From Diplolepis rosae (lineage: Eukaryota > Arthropoda > Insecta > Hymenoptera > Diplolepididae), in assembly GCA_030998225.1 (NCBI GenBank), contig JAPYXD010000746.1, forward strand, positions 434,001 to 498,000: a stretch of DNA of 64,000 bases, written 5' to 3'. Made by a program: the position numbers and the translations under genes. The notes below the pieces were generated by a model. That model made no database searches and was not told the origin of the DNA. It saw only the letters and a list, made by a program, of their open reading frames with translations. The number at the start of each line of letters is the position of its first letter. Position 1 is the stretch's first letter. This document shows, one piece after another, positions 36,521 through 48,810 of the stretch.

Positions 36521-39227
36521 ACTTTAACTCAGAGTCCGGAAATCTCGCGCATTACTTGGCCACTCTTTTTAGGACAGGCTTCGTCTAACTCGCGCATTAC
36601 GAGGCGACATATGTATTTATATCAGTCATGAGGTCCATTGAACTCGCGCTTTACTTGGCCACCTTACTTTAAGTAAGAGTCCGGAAATCTCGCGTATTAC
36701 TTGGCCACTTTAGAAAAATTCTTAAAATCCTAAGAACTCGCGCATTACTTGGCCACGTTACTTTAACTCAGAGTTCGGAAATCTCGCGTAATAGTTGGCC
36801 ACTTTATAACAATTCTTATACTCCTAAGAACTCGCGCATTACTTGGCCACCTTACTTTATTCAGAGTTCGGAAATCTCGCGTATTAGTTGGCTACTTATA
36901 AAAATTCTTATACTCCTAAGAACTCGCGCATTACTTGGCCACCTTACTTTAAGTCAGAGTTCGGAAATCTCGCGTAATAGTTGGCCACGTTACTTTAACT
37001 CAGAGTTCGGAAATCTCGCGTATTAGTTGGCCACTTTATAACAATTCTTATACTCCTAAGAATTCGTGCATTACTTTGCCACCTTATTTAAAGTCAGTGT
37101 CCGGTAATCTCGGGTATTACTTGGCCACTTTATAGCAATTCTTATACTCCTAAGAATTCGCGCCTTACTTGGCCACCTTATTTAAATTCAGAGTCCGGAA
37201 ATCTCGCGCATTACTTGGCCACTCTTTTTAGGACAGGCTTCGTCTAACTCGCGCATTACGAGGCCACATATGTACTTATATCAGTCATGAGGTCCATTGA
37301 ACTCGCGCATTACTTGGCCACCTTACTTTAAGTCAGAGTCCGGAAATCTCGCGTATTACTTGGCCACTTTAGAAAAATTCTTAAAATCCTAAGAACTCGC
37401 GCATTACTTGGCCACCTTACTTTAACTCAGAGTTCGGAAATCTCGCGTATTAGTTGGCCACTTTATAACAATTCTTATACTCCTAAGAATTCGTGCATTA
37501 CTTTGCCACCTTATTTAAAGTCAGAGTCCGGTAATCTCGGGTATTACTTGGCCACTTTATAGCAATTCTTATACTCCTAAGAATTCGCGCATTACTTGGC
37601 CACCTTATTTAAATTCAGAGTCCGGAAATCTCGCGCATTACTTGGCCACTCTTTTCAGGACAGCCCTCGTCTAACTCGCGCATTACGAGGAGACATATGT
37701 ATTTATATCAGTCATGAGGTCCATTGAACTCGCGCATTACTTGGCCACCTTACTTTAAGTAAGAGTCCGGAAATTTCGCGTATTACTTGGCCACTTTAGA
37801 AAAATTCTTATACTCCTATGAATTCGCGTATTACTTGGCCACCTTACTTAAAGTCAGAGTACGGAAATCTCGCGCATTACTTGGCTACTTATAAAAATTC
37901 TTATACTCCTAAGAACTCGCGCATTACTTGGCCACCTTACTTTAAGTCAGAGTTCGGAAATCTCGCGTATTAGTTGGCCACTTTATAACAATTCTCTTAC
38001 TCTTAAGAATTCGCGCATTACTTGGCCACTCTTTTCAAGACAGACTTCGTTTAACTCGCGTACTACTTGGCCACTTATGTATTTATATCAGTCATGAGGT
38101 ACATTGAACTCGCGTATTACTTGGCTACTTATAAAAATTCTTATACTCCAAAGAATTCGCGCATTACTTGAACACCTTACTTAAAGTCAGATTCCGGAAA
38201 TCTCGCGTATTAATTGGCCACTTTAGAAAAATTCTTATACTCCGATGAATTCGCGTATTACTTGGCCACCTTACTTAAAGTCAGAGTACGGAAATCTCGC
38301 GTATTACTTGGCCACATTATAAAAATTATCATTCTCCTAAGAACTCGAGCATTACTTGGCCACCTTACTTTAAGTCAGAGTTCGGAAATCTCGCGTATTA
38401 GTTGGCCACTTTATAACAATTCTCTTACTCCTAAGAATTCGCGCATTACTTGGCCACTCTTTTCAAGACAGACTTCGTTTAACTCGCGTATTACTTGGCC
38501 ACTTATGTATTTATATCAGTCATGAGGTACATTGAACTCGCGTATTACTTGGCTACTTATAAAAATTCTTATACTCCTAAGAATTCGCGCATTACTTGGC
38601 CACTATTTTCAAGACATACTTCGCTTAACTCGCGTATTACTTGGCTACTTATAAAAATTCTTATACTCCTAAGAACTCGCGCATTACTTGGCCACCTGAC
38701 TTATAGTCAGAGTACGGAAATCTCGCGCATTACTTGGCCACCTTACTTTAAGTCAGAGTCCGGAAATCTCGCGTATAACTTGGCCACTTTAGAAAAATTC
38801 TTAAAATCCTAAGAACTCGCGCATTACTTGGCCACCTTACTTTAAGTCAGAGTTCGGAAATCTCGCGCATTACTTGGCCACTTTATAACAATTCTCTTAC
38901 TCCTAAGAATTCGCGCATTTCTTGGCCACTCTTTTCAAGACAGACTTCGTTTAACTCGCGTATTAGTTGGCCACTTTATAACAATTCTTATACTCCTAAG
39001 AATTCGCGCATTACTTGACCAGCTTATTTAAAGTCAGAGTCCGAAAATCTCGCGCATTACTTGGCCACTCTTTTCAGGACAGGCTTTGTCTAACTCGCGT
39101 ATTACGAGGCCACTTATGTATTTATATCAGTCATGAGGTCCATTGAACTCGCGCATTACTTGGCCACCTTACTTAAAGTCAGAGTCCGGAAATCTCGAAC
39201 ATTACTTGGCCACACTTTTCAGGACAG
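36521..39227 (+). repeat. Beta block 2
   Basis: It begins where an F monomer with CTCTTTTTAGGACAGG replaces the alpha form. The D2 variant TGTACTTATATC is at about 37271. The block is partly reiterated internally, with GTAATAG boxes and S45 repeats around 36780-36870. Its end (38423-39227) is nearly identical in order to 24161-24965 and 42107-42911. Point-changed monomers cluster near 38150-38350. Confidence 0.76.
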
Positions 39228-42200
39228 GCTTCGTCTAACTCGCGCATTACGAGGCCACATATGTATTTATATCAGTCATGAGGTCCATTGAACTCGCCCA
39301 TTACTTGGCCACTTTAGAAAAATTCTTAAAATCCTAAGAACTCGCGCATTACTTGGCCACCTTACTTTAAGTCAGAGTTCGGAAATCTCGCGTATTAGTT
39401 GGCCACTTTATAACGATTCTCTTACTCCTAAGAATTCGCGCATTTCTTGGCCACTCTTTTCAAGACAGACTTCGTTTAACTCGCGTATTACTTGGCCACT
39501 TATGTATTTATATCAGTCATGAGGTACATTGAACTCGCGTATTACTTGGCTACTTATAAAAATTCTTATACTCCTAAGAATTCGCGCATTACTTGGCCAC
39601 TATTTTCAAGACATACTTCGCTTAACTCGCGTATTACTTGGCTACTTATAAAAATTCTTATACTCCTAAGAACTCGCGCATTACTTGGCCACCTTACTTA
39701 AATTCAGAGTACGGAAATCTCGCGCATTACTTGGCCACTTTATAAAAATTCTTACACTCCTAAGAATTCGCGCATTACTTGGCCACCTTACTTTAAGTCA
39801 GAGTACGGAAATCTCGCGTAGTACTTGGCCACTTTAGAAAAATTCTGATACTCCTATGAATTCGCTTATTACTTGGCCATCTTACTTAAAGTCAGAATAC
39901 GAAAATCTCGCGCATTGCTTGGCCACCTTACTTAAGGTCAGAGTCCGGTAATCTCGGGCATTACTTGGCCACTTTATAGCAATTCTTATACTCCTAAGAT
40001 TTCGCGCATTACTTGGCCACCTTATTTAAATTCAGAGTCCGGAAATCTCGCGTATTACTTGGCCACTTTAGAAAAATTCTTAAAATCCTAAGAACTCGCG
40101 CATTACTCGGCCACCTTACTTTAAGTCAGAGTTCGGAAATCTCGCGTATTAGTTGGCCACATTATAACAATTCTCTTACTCCTAAGAATTCGCGCATTAC
40201 TTGACCACCTTATTTAAATTCAGAGTCCGGAAATCTCGCGCATTACATGGCCACTCTTTTCAGGACAGGCTTCGTCTAACTCGCGCATTACGAGGCCACA
40301 TATGTATTTATATCAGTCATGAGGTCCATTGAACTCGCGCATTATTTGGCTACCTTACTTTAAGTCAGAGTCCGGAAATCTCGCGTATTACTTGGCCACT
40401 TTAGAAAAATTCTTAAAATCCTAAGAACTCGCGCATTACTTGGCCACGTTACTTTAACTCAGAGTTCGGAAATCTCGCGTATTAGTTGGCCACTATATAA
40501 CCATTCTTATACTCCTAAGAATTCGTGCATTACTTTGCCACCTTATTTAAAGTCAGATTCCGGAAATCTCGCGTATTACTTGGACACTTTAGAAAAATTC
40601 TTATACTCCTATGAATTCGAGTATTACTTAGCCACTTTACTTAAAGTCAGAGTACGGAAATCTCGCGCATTACTTGGCTACTTATAAAAATTCTTATACT
40701 CCTAAGAAGTCGCGCATTACTTGGCCACCTTACTTTAAGTCAGAGTTCGGAAATCTCGCGTATTAGTTGGCCACTTTATAACAATTCTCTTACTCCTAAG
40801 AATTGGCGCATTACTTGGCCACTCTTTTCAAGACAGACTTCGTTTAACTCGCGTATTACTTGGCCACTTATGTATTTATATCAGTAATGAGGTACATTGA
40901 ACTCGCGTATTACTTGGCTACTTATAAAAATTCTTATACTCCTAAGAATTCGCGCATTACTTGGCCACTATTTTCAAGACATACTTCGCTTAACTCGCGT
41001 GTTACTTGGCTACTTATAAAAATTCTTATACTCCTAAGAACTCGCGCATTACTTGGCCACCTGTCTTAAAGTCAGAGTACGGAAATCTCGCGCATTACTT
41101 GGCCACTTTATAGCAATTCTTATACTCCTAAGATTTCGCGCATTACTTGGCCACCTTATTTAAATTCAGAGTCCGGAAATCTCGCGTATTACTTGGCCAC
41201 TTTAGAAAAATTCTTAAAATCCTAAGAACTCGCGCATTACTTGGCCACGTTACTTTAACTCAGAGTTCGGAAAACTCGCGTATTAGTTGGCCACTATATA
41301 ACCATTCTTATACTCCTAAGAATTCGTGCATTACTTTGCCACCTTATTTAAAGTCAGATTCCGGAAATCTCGCGTATTACTTGGACACTTTAGAAAAATT
41401 CTTATACTCCTAAGAATTCGCGCATTACTTGGCCACTATTTTCAAGACATACTTCGCTTAACTCGCGTATTACTTGGCTACTTATAAAAATTGTTATACT
41501 CCTAAGAACTCGCGCATTACTTGGCCACCTTACTTAAAGTCAGAGTACGGAAATCTCGCGAATTAGAAGGCCACTTCATAACAATTCTTATACTCCTAAG
41601 AATTTGTGCATTACTTGGCCACTCTTTTCAAGACAGACTTCGTTTAACTCGCGTATTACTTGGCCACTTATGTATTTATATCAGTCATGAGGTACATTGA
41701 ACTCGCGTATTACTTGGCTACTTATAAAAATTCTAACACTACTAAGAATTCGCGCATTACTTGGCCACTATTTTCAAGACATACTTCGCTTAACTCGCGT
41801 ATTACTTGGCTACTTATAAAAATTCTTATACTCCTAAGAATTCGCGCATTACTTGGCCACCTTATTTAAAGTCAGATTCCGGAAATCTCGCGTATTACTT
41901 GGCCACTTTAGAAAAATTCTTATAATCCTATGAATTCGCCTATTACTTGGCCAATTATCTTAAAGTCAGAGTACGGAAATCTCGCGCATTACTTGGCTAC
42001 TTATAAAAATTCTTATACTCCTAAGAACTCGCGCATTACTTGGCCACCTTACTTTAAGTCAGAGTTCGGAAATCTCGCGTATTAGTTGGCCACTTTATAA
42101 CAATTCTCTTACTCCTAAGAATTCGCGCATTACTTGGCCACTCTTTTCAAGACAGACTTCGTTTAACTCGCGTATTACATGGCCACTTATGTATTTATAT

Positions 42201-42911
42201 CAGTCATGAGGTACATTGAACTCGCGTATTACTTGGCTACTTATAAAAATTCTTATACTCCTATGAATTCGCGCATTACTTGGCCACTATTTTCAAGACA
42301 TACTTCGCTTAACTCGCGTATTACTTGGCTACTTATAAAAATTCTTATACTCCTAAGAACTCGCGCATTACTTGGCCACCTGACTTAAAGTCAGAGTACG
42401 GAAATCTCGCGCATTACTTGGCCACCTTACTTTAAGTCAGAGTCCGGAAATCTCGCGTATAACTTGGCCACTTTAGAAAAATTCTTAAAATCCTAAGAAC
42501 TCGCGCATTACTTGGCCACCTTACTTAAAGTCAGAGTACGGAAATCTCGCGTATTAGTTGGCCACTTTATAACAATTCTTATACTCCTAAGAACTCGCGC
42601 ATTACTTGGCCACTCTTTTCAAGACAGACTTCGTTTAACTCGCGTATTAGTTGGCCACTTTATAACAATTCTTATACTCCTAAGAATTCGCGCATTACTT
42701 GACCAGCTTATTTAAAGTCAGAGTCCGAAAATCTCGCGCATTACTTGGCCACTTTTTTCAAGTCAGGCTTCAATTAACTCGCGTATTACGCGGCCACATA
42801 TGTATTTATATCAGTCCTGAGGTCCATTGATCTTGCGCATTACTTGGCCACCTGACTTAAAGTCAGAGTCCGGAAATCTCGCGCATTACTTGGCCACACT
42901 TTTCAGGACAG
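39228..42911 (+). repeat. Alpha-derived complex, unit 7a (3,684 bp)
   Basis: It opens with the P module (CTCGCCCATT), as at 1, 24966 and 42912. Early alpha anchor at 40013 and marker L' at 41733. 39228-41412 reappears at 42912-45050, first at +3684 and, after a 46-bp step around 39720-39780, at +3638. The stretch 41413-42106 is an alpha centre fragment present once, and 42107-42911 repeats 38423-39227. The unit lacks the late alpha tail and the D-D doublet. Confidence 0.8.
42753..42835 (+). repeat. Mutated F-D2 pair next to unit 7b
   Basis: The F monomer reads CTTTTTTCAAGTCAGG and then TTCAATTAAC, destroying TTCG spacing. The following box has ACGCGGCC, and D2 has CAGTCCTGAGG and TTGATCTTGCGC. 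It lies within 160 bp of the start of the duplicated block at 42912. Confidence 0.55.
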
Positions 42912-45259
42912 GCTTCGTCTAACTCGCGCATTACGAGGCCACATATGTATTTATATCAGTCATGAGGTCCATTGAACTCGCCCATTACTTGGCCACTTTA
43001 GAAAAATTCTTAAAATCCTAAGAACTCGCGCATTACTTGGCCACCTTACTTTAAGTCAGAGTTCGGAAATCTCGCGTATTAGTTGGCCACTTTATAACGA
43101 TTCTCTTACTCCTAAGAATTCGCGCATTTCTTGGCCACTCTTTTCAAGACAGACTTCGTTTAACTCGCGTATTACTTGGCCACTTATGTATTTATATCAG
43201 TCATGAGGTACATTGAACTCGCGTATTACTTGGCTACTTATAAAAATTCTTATACTCCTAAGAATTCGCGCATTACTTGGCCACTATTTTCAAGACATAC
43301 TTCGCTTAACTCGCGTATTACTTGGCTACTTATAAAAATTCTTATACTCCTAAGAACTCGCGCATTACTTGCCCACTTTATAAAAATTCTTACACTCCTA
43401 AGAATTCGCGCATTACTTGGCCACCTTACTTTAAGTCAGAGTACGGAAATCTCGCGCATTACTTGGCTACTTTAGAAAAATTCTTATACTCCTATGAATT
43501 CGCTTATTACTTGGCCATCTTACTTAAAGTCAGAATACGAAAATCTCGCGCATTGCTTGGCCACCTTACTTAAGGTCAGAGTCCGGTAATCTCGGGCATT
43601 ACTTGGCCACTTTATAGCAATTCTTATACTCCTAAGATTTCGCGCATTACTTGGCCACCTTATTTAAATTCAGAGTCCGGAAATCTCGCGTATTACTTGG
43701 CCACTTTAGGAAAATTCTTAAAATCCTAAGAACTCGCGCATTACTCGGCCACCTTACTTTAAGTCAGAGTTCGGAAATCTCGCGTATTAGTTGGCCACAT
43801 TATAACAATTCTCTTACTCCTAAGAATTCGCGCATTACTTGACCACCTTATTTAAATTCAGAGTCCGGAAATCTCGCGCATTACATGGCCACTCTTTTCA
43901 GGACAGGCTTCGTCTAACTCGCGCATTACGAGGCCACATATGTATTTATATCAGTCATGAGGTCCATTGAACTCGCGCATTATTTGGCTACCTTACTTTA
44001 AGTCAGAGTCCGGAAATCTCGCGTATTACTTGGCCACTTTAGAAAAATTCTTAAAATCCTAAGAACTCGCGCATTACTTGGCCACGTTACTTTAACTCAG
44101 AGTTCGAAAATCTCGCGTATTAGTTGGCCACTATATAACCATTCTTATACTCCTAAGAATTCGTGCATTACTTTGCCACCTTATTTAAAGTCAGATTCCG
44201 GAAATCTCGCGTATTACTCGGACACTTTAGAAAAATTCTTATACTCCTATGAATTCGCGTATTACTTAGCCACTTTACTTAAAGTCAGAGTACGGAAATC
44301 TCGCGCATTACTTGGCTACTTATAAAAATTCTTATACTCCTAAGAACTCGCGCATTACTTGGCCACCTTACTTTAAGTCAGAGTTCGGAAATCTCGCGTA
44401 TTAGTTGGCCACTTTATAACAATTCTCTTACTCCTAAGAATTCGCGCATTACTTGGCCACTCTTTTCAAGACAGACTTCGTTTAACTCGCGTATTACTTG
44501 GCCACTTATGTATTTATATCAGTAATGAGGTACATTGAACTCGCGTATTACTTGGCTACTTATAAAAATTCTTATACTCCTAAGAATTCGCGCATTACTT
44601 GGCCACTATTTTCAAGACATACTTCGCTTAACTCGCGTGTTACTTGGCTACTTATAAAAATTCTTATACTCCTAAGAACTCGCGCATTACTTGGCCACCT
44701 GTCTTAAAGTCAGAGTACGGAAATCTCGCGCATTACTTGGCCACTTTATAGCAATTCTTATACTCCTAAGATTTCGCGCATTACTTGGCCACCTTATTTA
44801 AATTCAGAGTCCGGAAATCTCGCGTATTACTTGGCCACTTTAGAAAAATTCTTAAAATCCTAAGAACTCGCGCATTACTTGGCCACGTTACTTTAACTCA
44901 GAGTTCGGAAAACTCGCGTATTAGTTGGCCACTATATAACCATTCTTATACTCCTAAGAATTCGTGCATTACTTTGCCACCTTATTTAAAGTCAGATTCC
45001 GGAAATCTCGCGTATTACTTGGACACTTTAGAAAAATTCTTATACTCCTATGAATTCGCGTATTACTTAGCCACTTTACTTAAAGTCAGAGTAAGGAAAT
45101 CTCGCGCATTACTTGGCTACTTATAAAAATTCTTATACTCCTAAGAACTCGCGCATTACTTGGCCACCTTACTTTAAGTCAGAGTCCGGAAATCTCGCGT
45201 ATTAGTTGGCCACTTTATAACAATTCTCTTACTCCTAAGAATTCGCGCATTACTTGGCC
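42912..45259 (+). repeat. Alpha-derived complex, unit 7b (copy of 7a)
   Basis: It reproduces 39228-41412 with few differences. Shared private states include GTAATGAGG in a D monomer (about 40886 and 44522), CCATTCTTATAC in an L monomer and CTCGCGTGTTAC boxes. These shared errors show a recent local duplication and not independent sampling of the alpha family. Confidence 0.8.
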
Positions 45260-45298
45260 ACTCTTTTCAGGACAGACTTCGTTTAACTCGCGTATTAC

Positions 45299-46722
45299 TT
45301 GGCCACTTATGTATTTATATCAGTCATGAGGTACATTGAACTCGCGTATTACTTGGCTACTTATAAAAATTCTAACACTACTAAGAATTCGCGCATTACT
45401 TGGCCACTATTTTCAAGACATACTTCGCTTAACTCGCGTATTACTTGGCTACTTATAAAAATTCTTATACTCCTAAGAACTCGCGCATTACTTGGCCACC
45501 TTACTTAAAGTCAGAGTACGGAAATCTCGCGTATTAGATGGCCACTTCATAACAATTCTTATACTCCTAAGAATTTGTGCATTACTTGGCCACCTTATTT
45601 AAAGTCAGATTCCGGAAATCTCGCGTATTACTTGGCCACTTTAGAAAAATTCTTATACTCCTATGAATTCGCTTATTACTTGGCCATCTTACTTAAAGTC
45701 AGATTACGGAAATCTCGCGCATTGCTTGGCCACCTTACTTAAGATCAGAGTCCGGTAATGTCGGGTATTACTTGGCCACTTTATAGCAATTCTTATACTC
45801 CTAAGAATTCGCGCATTACTTGGCCACTCTTTTCAAGACAGACTTCGTTTAACTCGCGTATTACTTGGCCACTTATGTATTTATATCTGTCATGAGGTAC
45901 ATTGAATTCGCGTATTACTTGGCTACTTATAAAAATTCTTATACTCCTAAGAATTCGCGCATTACTTCGCCACTATTTTCAAGACATACATCGCTTAACT
46001 CGCGTATTACTTGGCCACTTATGTATTTATATCAGTCATGAGGTACATTGAACTCGCGTATTACTTGGCTACTTATAAAAATTCTAACACTACTAAGAAT
46101 TCGCGCATTACTTGGCCACTATTTTCAAGACATACTTCGCTTAACTCGCGTATTACTTGGCTACTTATAAAAATTCTTATACTCCTAAGAACTCGCGCAT
46201 TACTTGGCCACCTTACTTAAAGTCAGAGTACGGAAATCTCGCGTATTAGATGGCCACTTCATAACAATTCTTATACTCCTAAGAATTTGTGCATTACTTG
46301 GCCACCTTATTTAAAGTCAGATTCCGGAAATCTCGCGTATTACTTGGCCACTTTAGAAAAATTCTTATACTCCTATGAATTCGCTTATTACTTGGCCATC
46401 TTACTTAAAGTCAGATTACGGAAATCTCGCGCATTGCTTGGCCACCTTACTTAAGATCAGAGTCCGGTAATGTCGGGTATTACTTGGCCACTTTATAGCA
46501 ATTCTTATACTCCTAAGAATTCGCGCATTACTTGGCCACTCTTTTCAAGACAGACTTCGTTTAACTCGCGTATTACTTGGCCACTTATGTATTTATATCA
46601 GTCATGAGGTACATTGAATTCGCGTATTACTTGGCTACTTATAAAAATTCTTATACTCCTAAGAATTCGCGCATTACTTCGCCACTATTTTCAAGACATA
46701 CATCGCTTAACTCGCGTATTAC
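45299..46722 (+). repeat. 712-bp tandem duplication (copy 7)
   Basis: Units are 45299-46010 and 46011-46722. Each starts at a D monomer followed by the CTAACACTACTAAG marker (45372, 46084). The seam joins an F monomer box directly to the next D. Confidence 0.85.
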
Positions 46723-47531
46723 TTGGCTACTTATAAAAATTCTTATACTCCTAAGAACTCGCGCATTACTTGGCCACCTTACTTAAAGTCAGAGTACGGA
46801 AATCTCGCGCATTACTTGGCCACTTTATAAAAATTCTTACACTCCTAAGAATTCGCGCATTACTTGGCCACTCTTACTTAAAGTCAGAATACGGAAATCT
46901 CGCGCATTGCTTGGCCACCTTGCTTAAGGTCAGAGTCTGGTAATCTCGGGTATTGCTTGGCCACTTCATAGCAATTCTTATACTCCTAAGAATTCGCGCA
47001 TTACTTGGCCACCTTACTTTAAGTCAGAGTTCGGAAATCTCGCGTATTAGTTGGCCACTTTATAACAATTCTCTTACTCCTAAGAATTCGCGCATTACTT
47101 GGCCACGATTTTCAAGACATACTTCGCTTAACTCGCGTATTACTTGGCTACTTATAAAAATTCTTATACTCCTAAGAACTGGCGCATTACTTGGCCACCT
47201 TACTTAAAGTCAGAGTACGGAAGTCTCGCGCATTACTTGGCTACTTTAGAAAAATTCTTATACTCCTATGAATTCGCTTATTACTTGGCCACCTTATTTA
47301 AATTCAGAGTCCGGAAATCTCGCGCATTACTTGGCCACTCTTTTCAGGACAGGCTTCGTCTAACTCGCGCATTACGAGGCCACATATGTATTTATATCAG
47401 TTATGAGGTCCATTGAACTCTCGCATTACTTGGCCACCTTACTTTAAGTCAGAGTCTGGAAATCTCGCGTATTACTTGGCCACTTTAGAAAAATTCTTAT
47501 AATCCTAAGAACTCGCGCATTACTTGGCCAC

Positions 47532-47557
47532 ATAACAATAACACAGATAACGAAAAA
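47532..47557 (+). repeat. A-biased hypermutated S spacer
   Basis: The spacer reads ATAACAATAACACAG then ATAACGAAAAA. Against the homologous spacer at 62485 in copy 8, ten positions differ and nine of them are A here. Length is exactly 26 bp and the flanking boxes are intact. Confidence 0.72.
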
Positions 47558-48810
47558 CTCGCGTATTAGTTGGCCACTTTATAACAATTCTTATACTCCT
47601 AAGAATTCGCGCATTACTTGGCCACTATTTTCAAGACATACTTCGCTTAACTCGCGTATTACTTGGCTACTTATAAAAATTCTTATACTCCTAAGAACTC
47701 GCGCATTACTTGGCCACCTTACTTTAACTCAGAGTTCGGAAATCTCGCGTATTAGTTGGCCACTTTATAACAATTCTTATACTCCTAAGAATTCGTGCAT
47801 TACTTGGCCACCTTATTTAAGGTCAGATTCCGGAAATCTCGCGTATTACTTGGCCACTTTAGAAAAATTCTTAGACTCCTAAGAACTCGCGCATTACATG
47901 GCCACCTTACTTAAATTCAGAGTACGGAAATCTCGCGCATTACTTGGCTACTTTATAAAAATTCTTACACTCCTAAGAATTCGCGCATTACTTGGCCACC
48001 TTACTTTAAGTCAGAGTACGGAAATCTCGCGCATTACTTGGCTACTTATAAAAATTCTCTTACTCCTAAGAATTCGCGCATTACTTGGTCACTCTTTTCA
48101 AGACAGACTTCGTTTAACTCGCGTATTACTTGGCCACTTATTTATTTAAATCAGTCATGAGGTACATTGTACTCGCGTATTACTTGGCCACTTATTTATT
48201 TATATCAGTCATGAGGTACATTGAACTCGCGTATTACTTGGCTACTTATAAAAATTCTTATACTCCTAAGAATTCGCGCATTACTTGGCCACTATTTTCA
48301 AGACATACTTCGCTTAACTCGCGTATTACTTGGATACTTATAAAAATTCTTATACTCGTAAGAACTCGCGCATTACTTGGCCGCCTTACTTAAAGTCAGA
48401 GTACGGAAATCTCGCGTATTAGATGGCCACTTTATAACAATTCTTATACTCCTGAGAATTCGTGCATTACTTGGCCACCTTATTTAAAGTCAGATTCCGG
48501 AAATCTCGCGTATTACTTGGCCACTTTAGAAAAATTCTTATACTCCTATGAATTCGCTTATTACTTGGCCATCTTACTTAAAGTCAGAATACGGAAATCT
48601 CGCGCATTGCTTGGCCACCTTACTTAAGGTCAGAGTCCGGTAATCTCGGGTACTACTTGGCCACTTTATAGCAATTCTTATACTCCTAAGAACTCGCGCA
48701 TTACTTGGCCACCTTACTTTAACTCAGAGTTCGGAAATCTCGCGTAATAGTTGGCCACTTTATAACAATTCTTATACTCCTAAGAACTCGCGCATTACTT
48801 GGCCACCTTA

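Larger units (their letters stand above)
45260..48810 (+). repeat. Alpha HOR copy 7 (centre and tail)
   Basis: It contains the 712-bp tandem (45299-46722), the late alpha centre (anchor 46953), the divergent S monomer at 47532-47557 and the D-D doublet (48138). The block from about 45260 to 49047 is repeated at 60214-64000. One extra base near 46872 shifts the offset from 14,954 to 14,953. The early alpha module is absent upstream because unit 7b takes its place. Confidence 0.84.
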
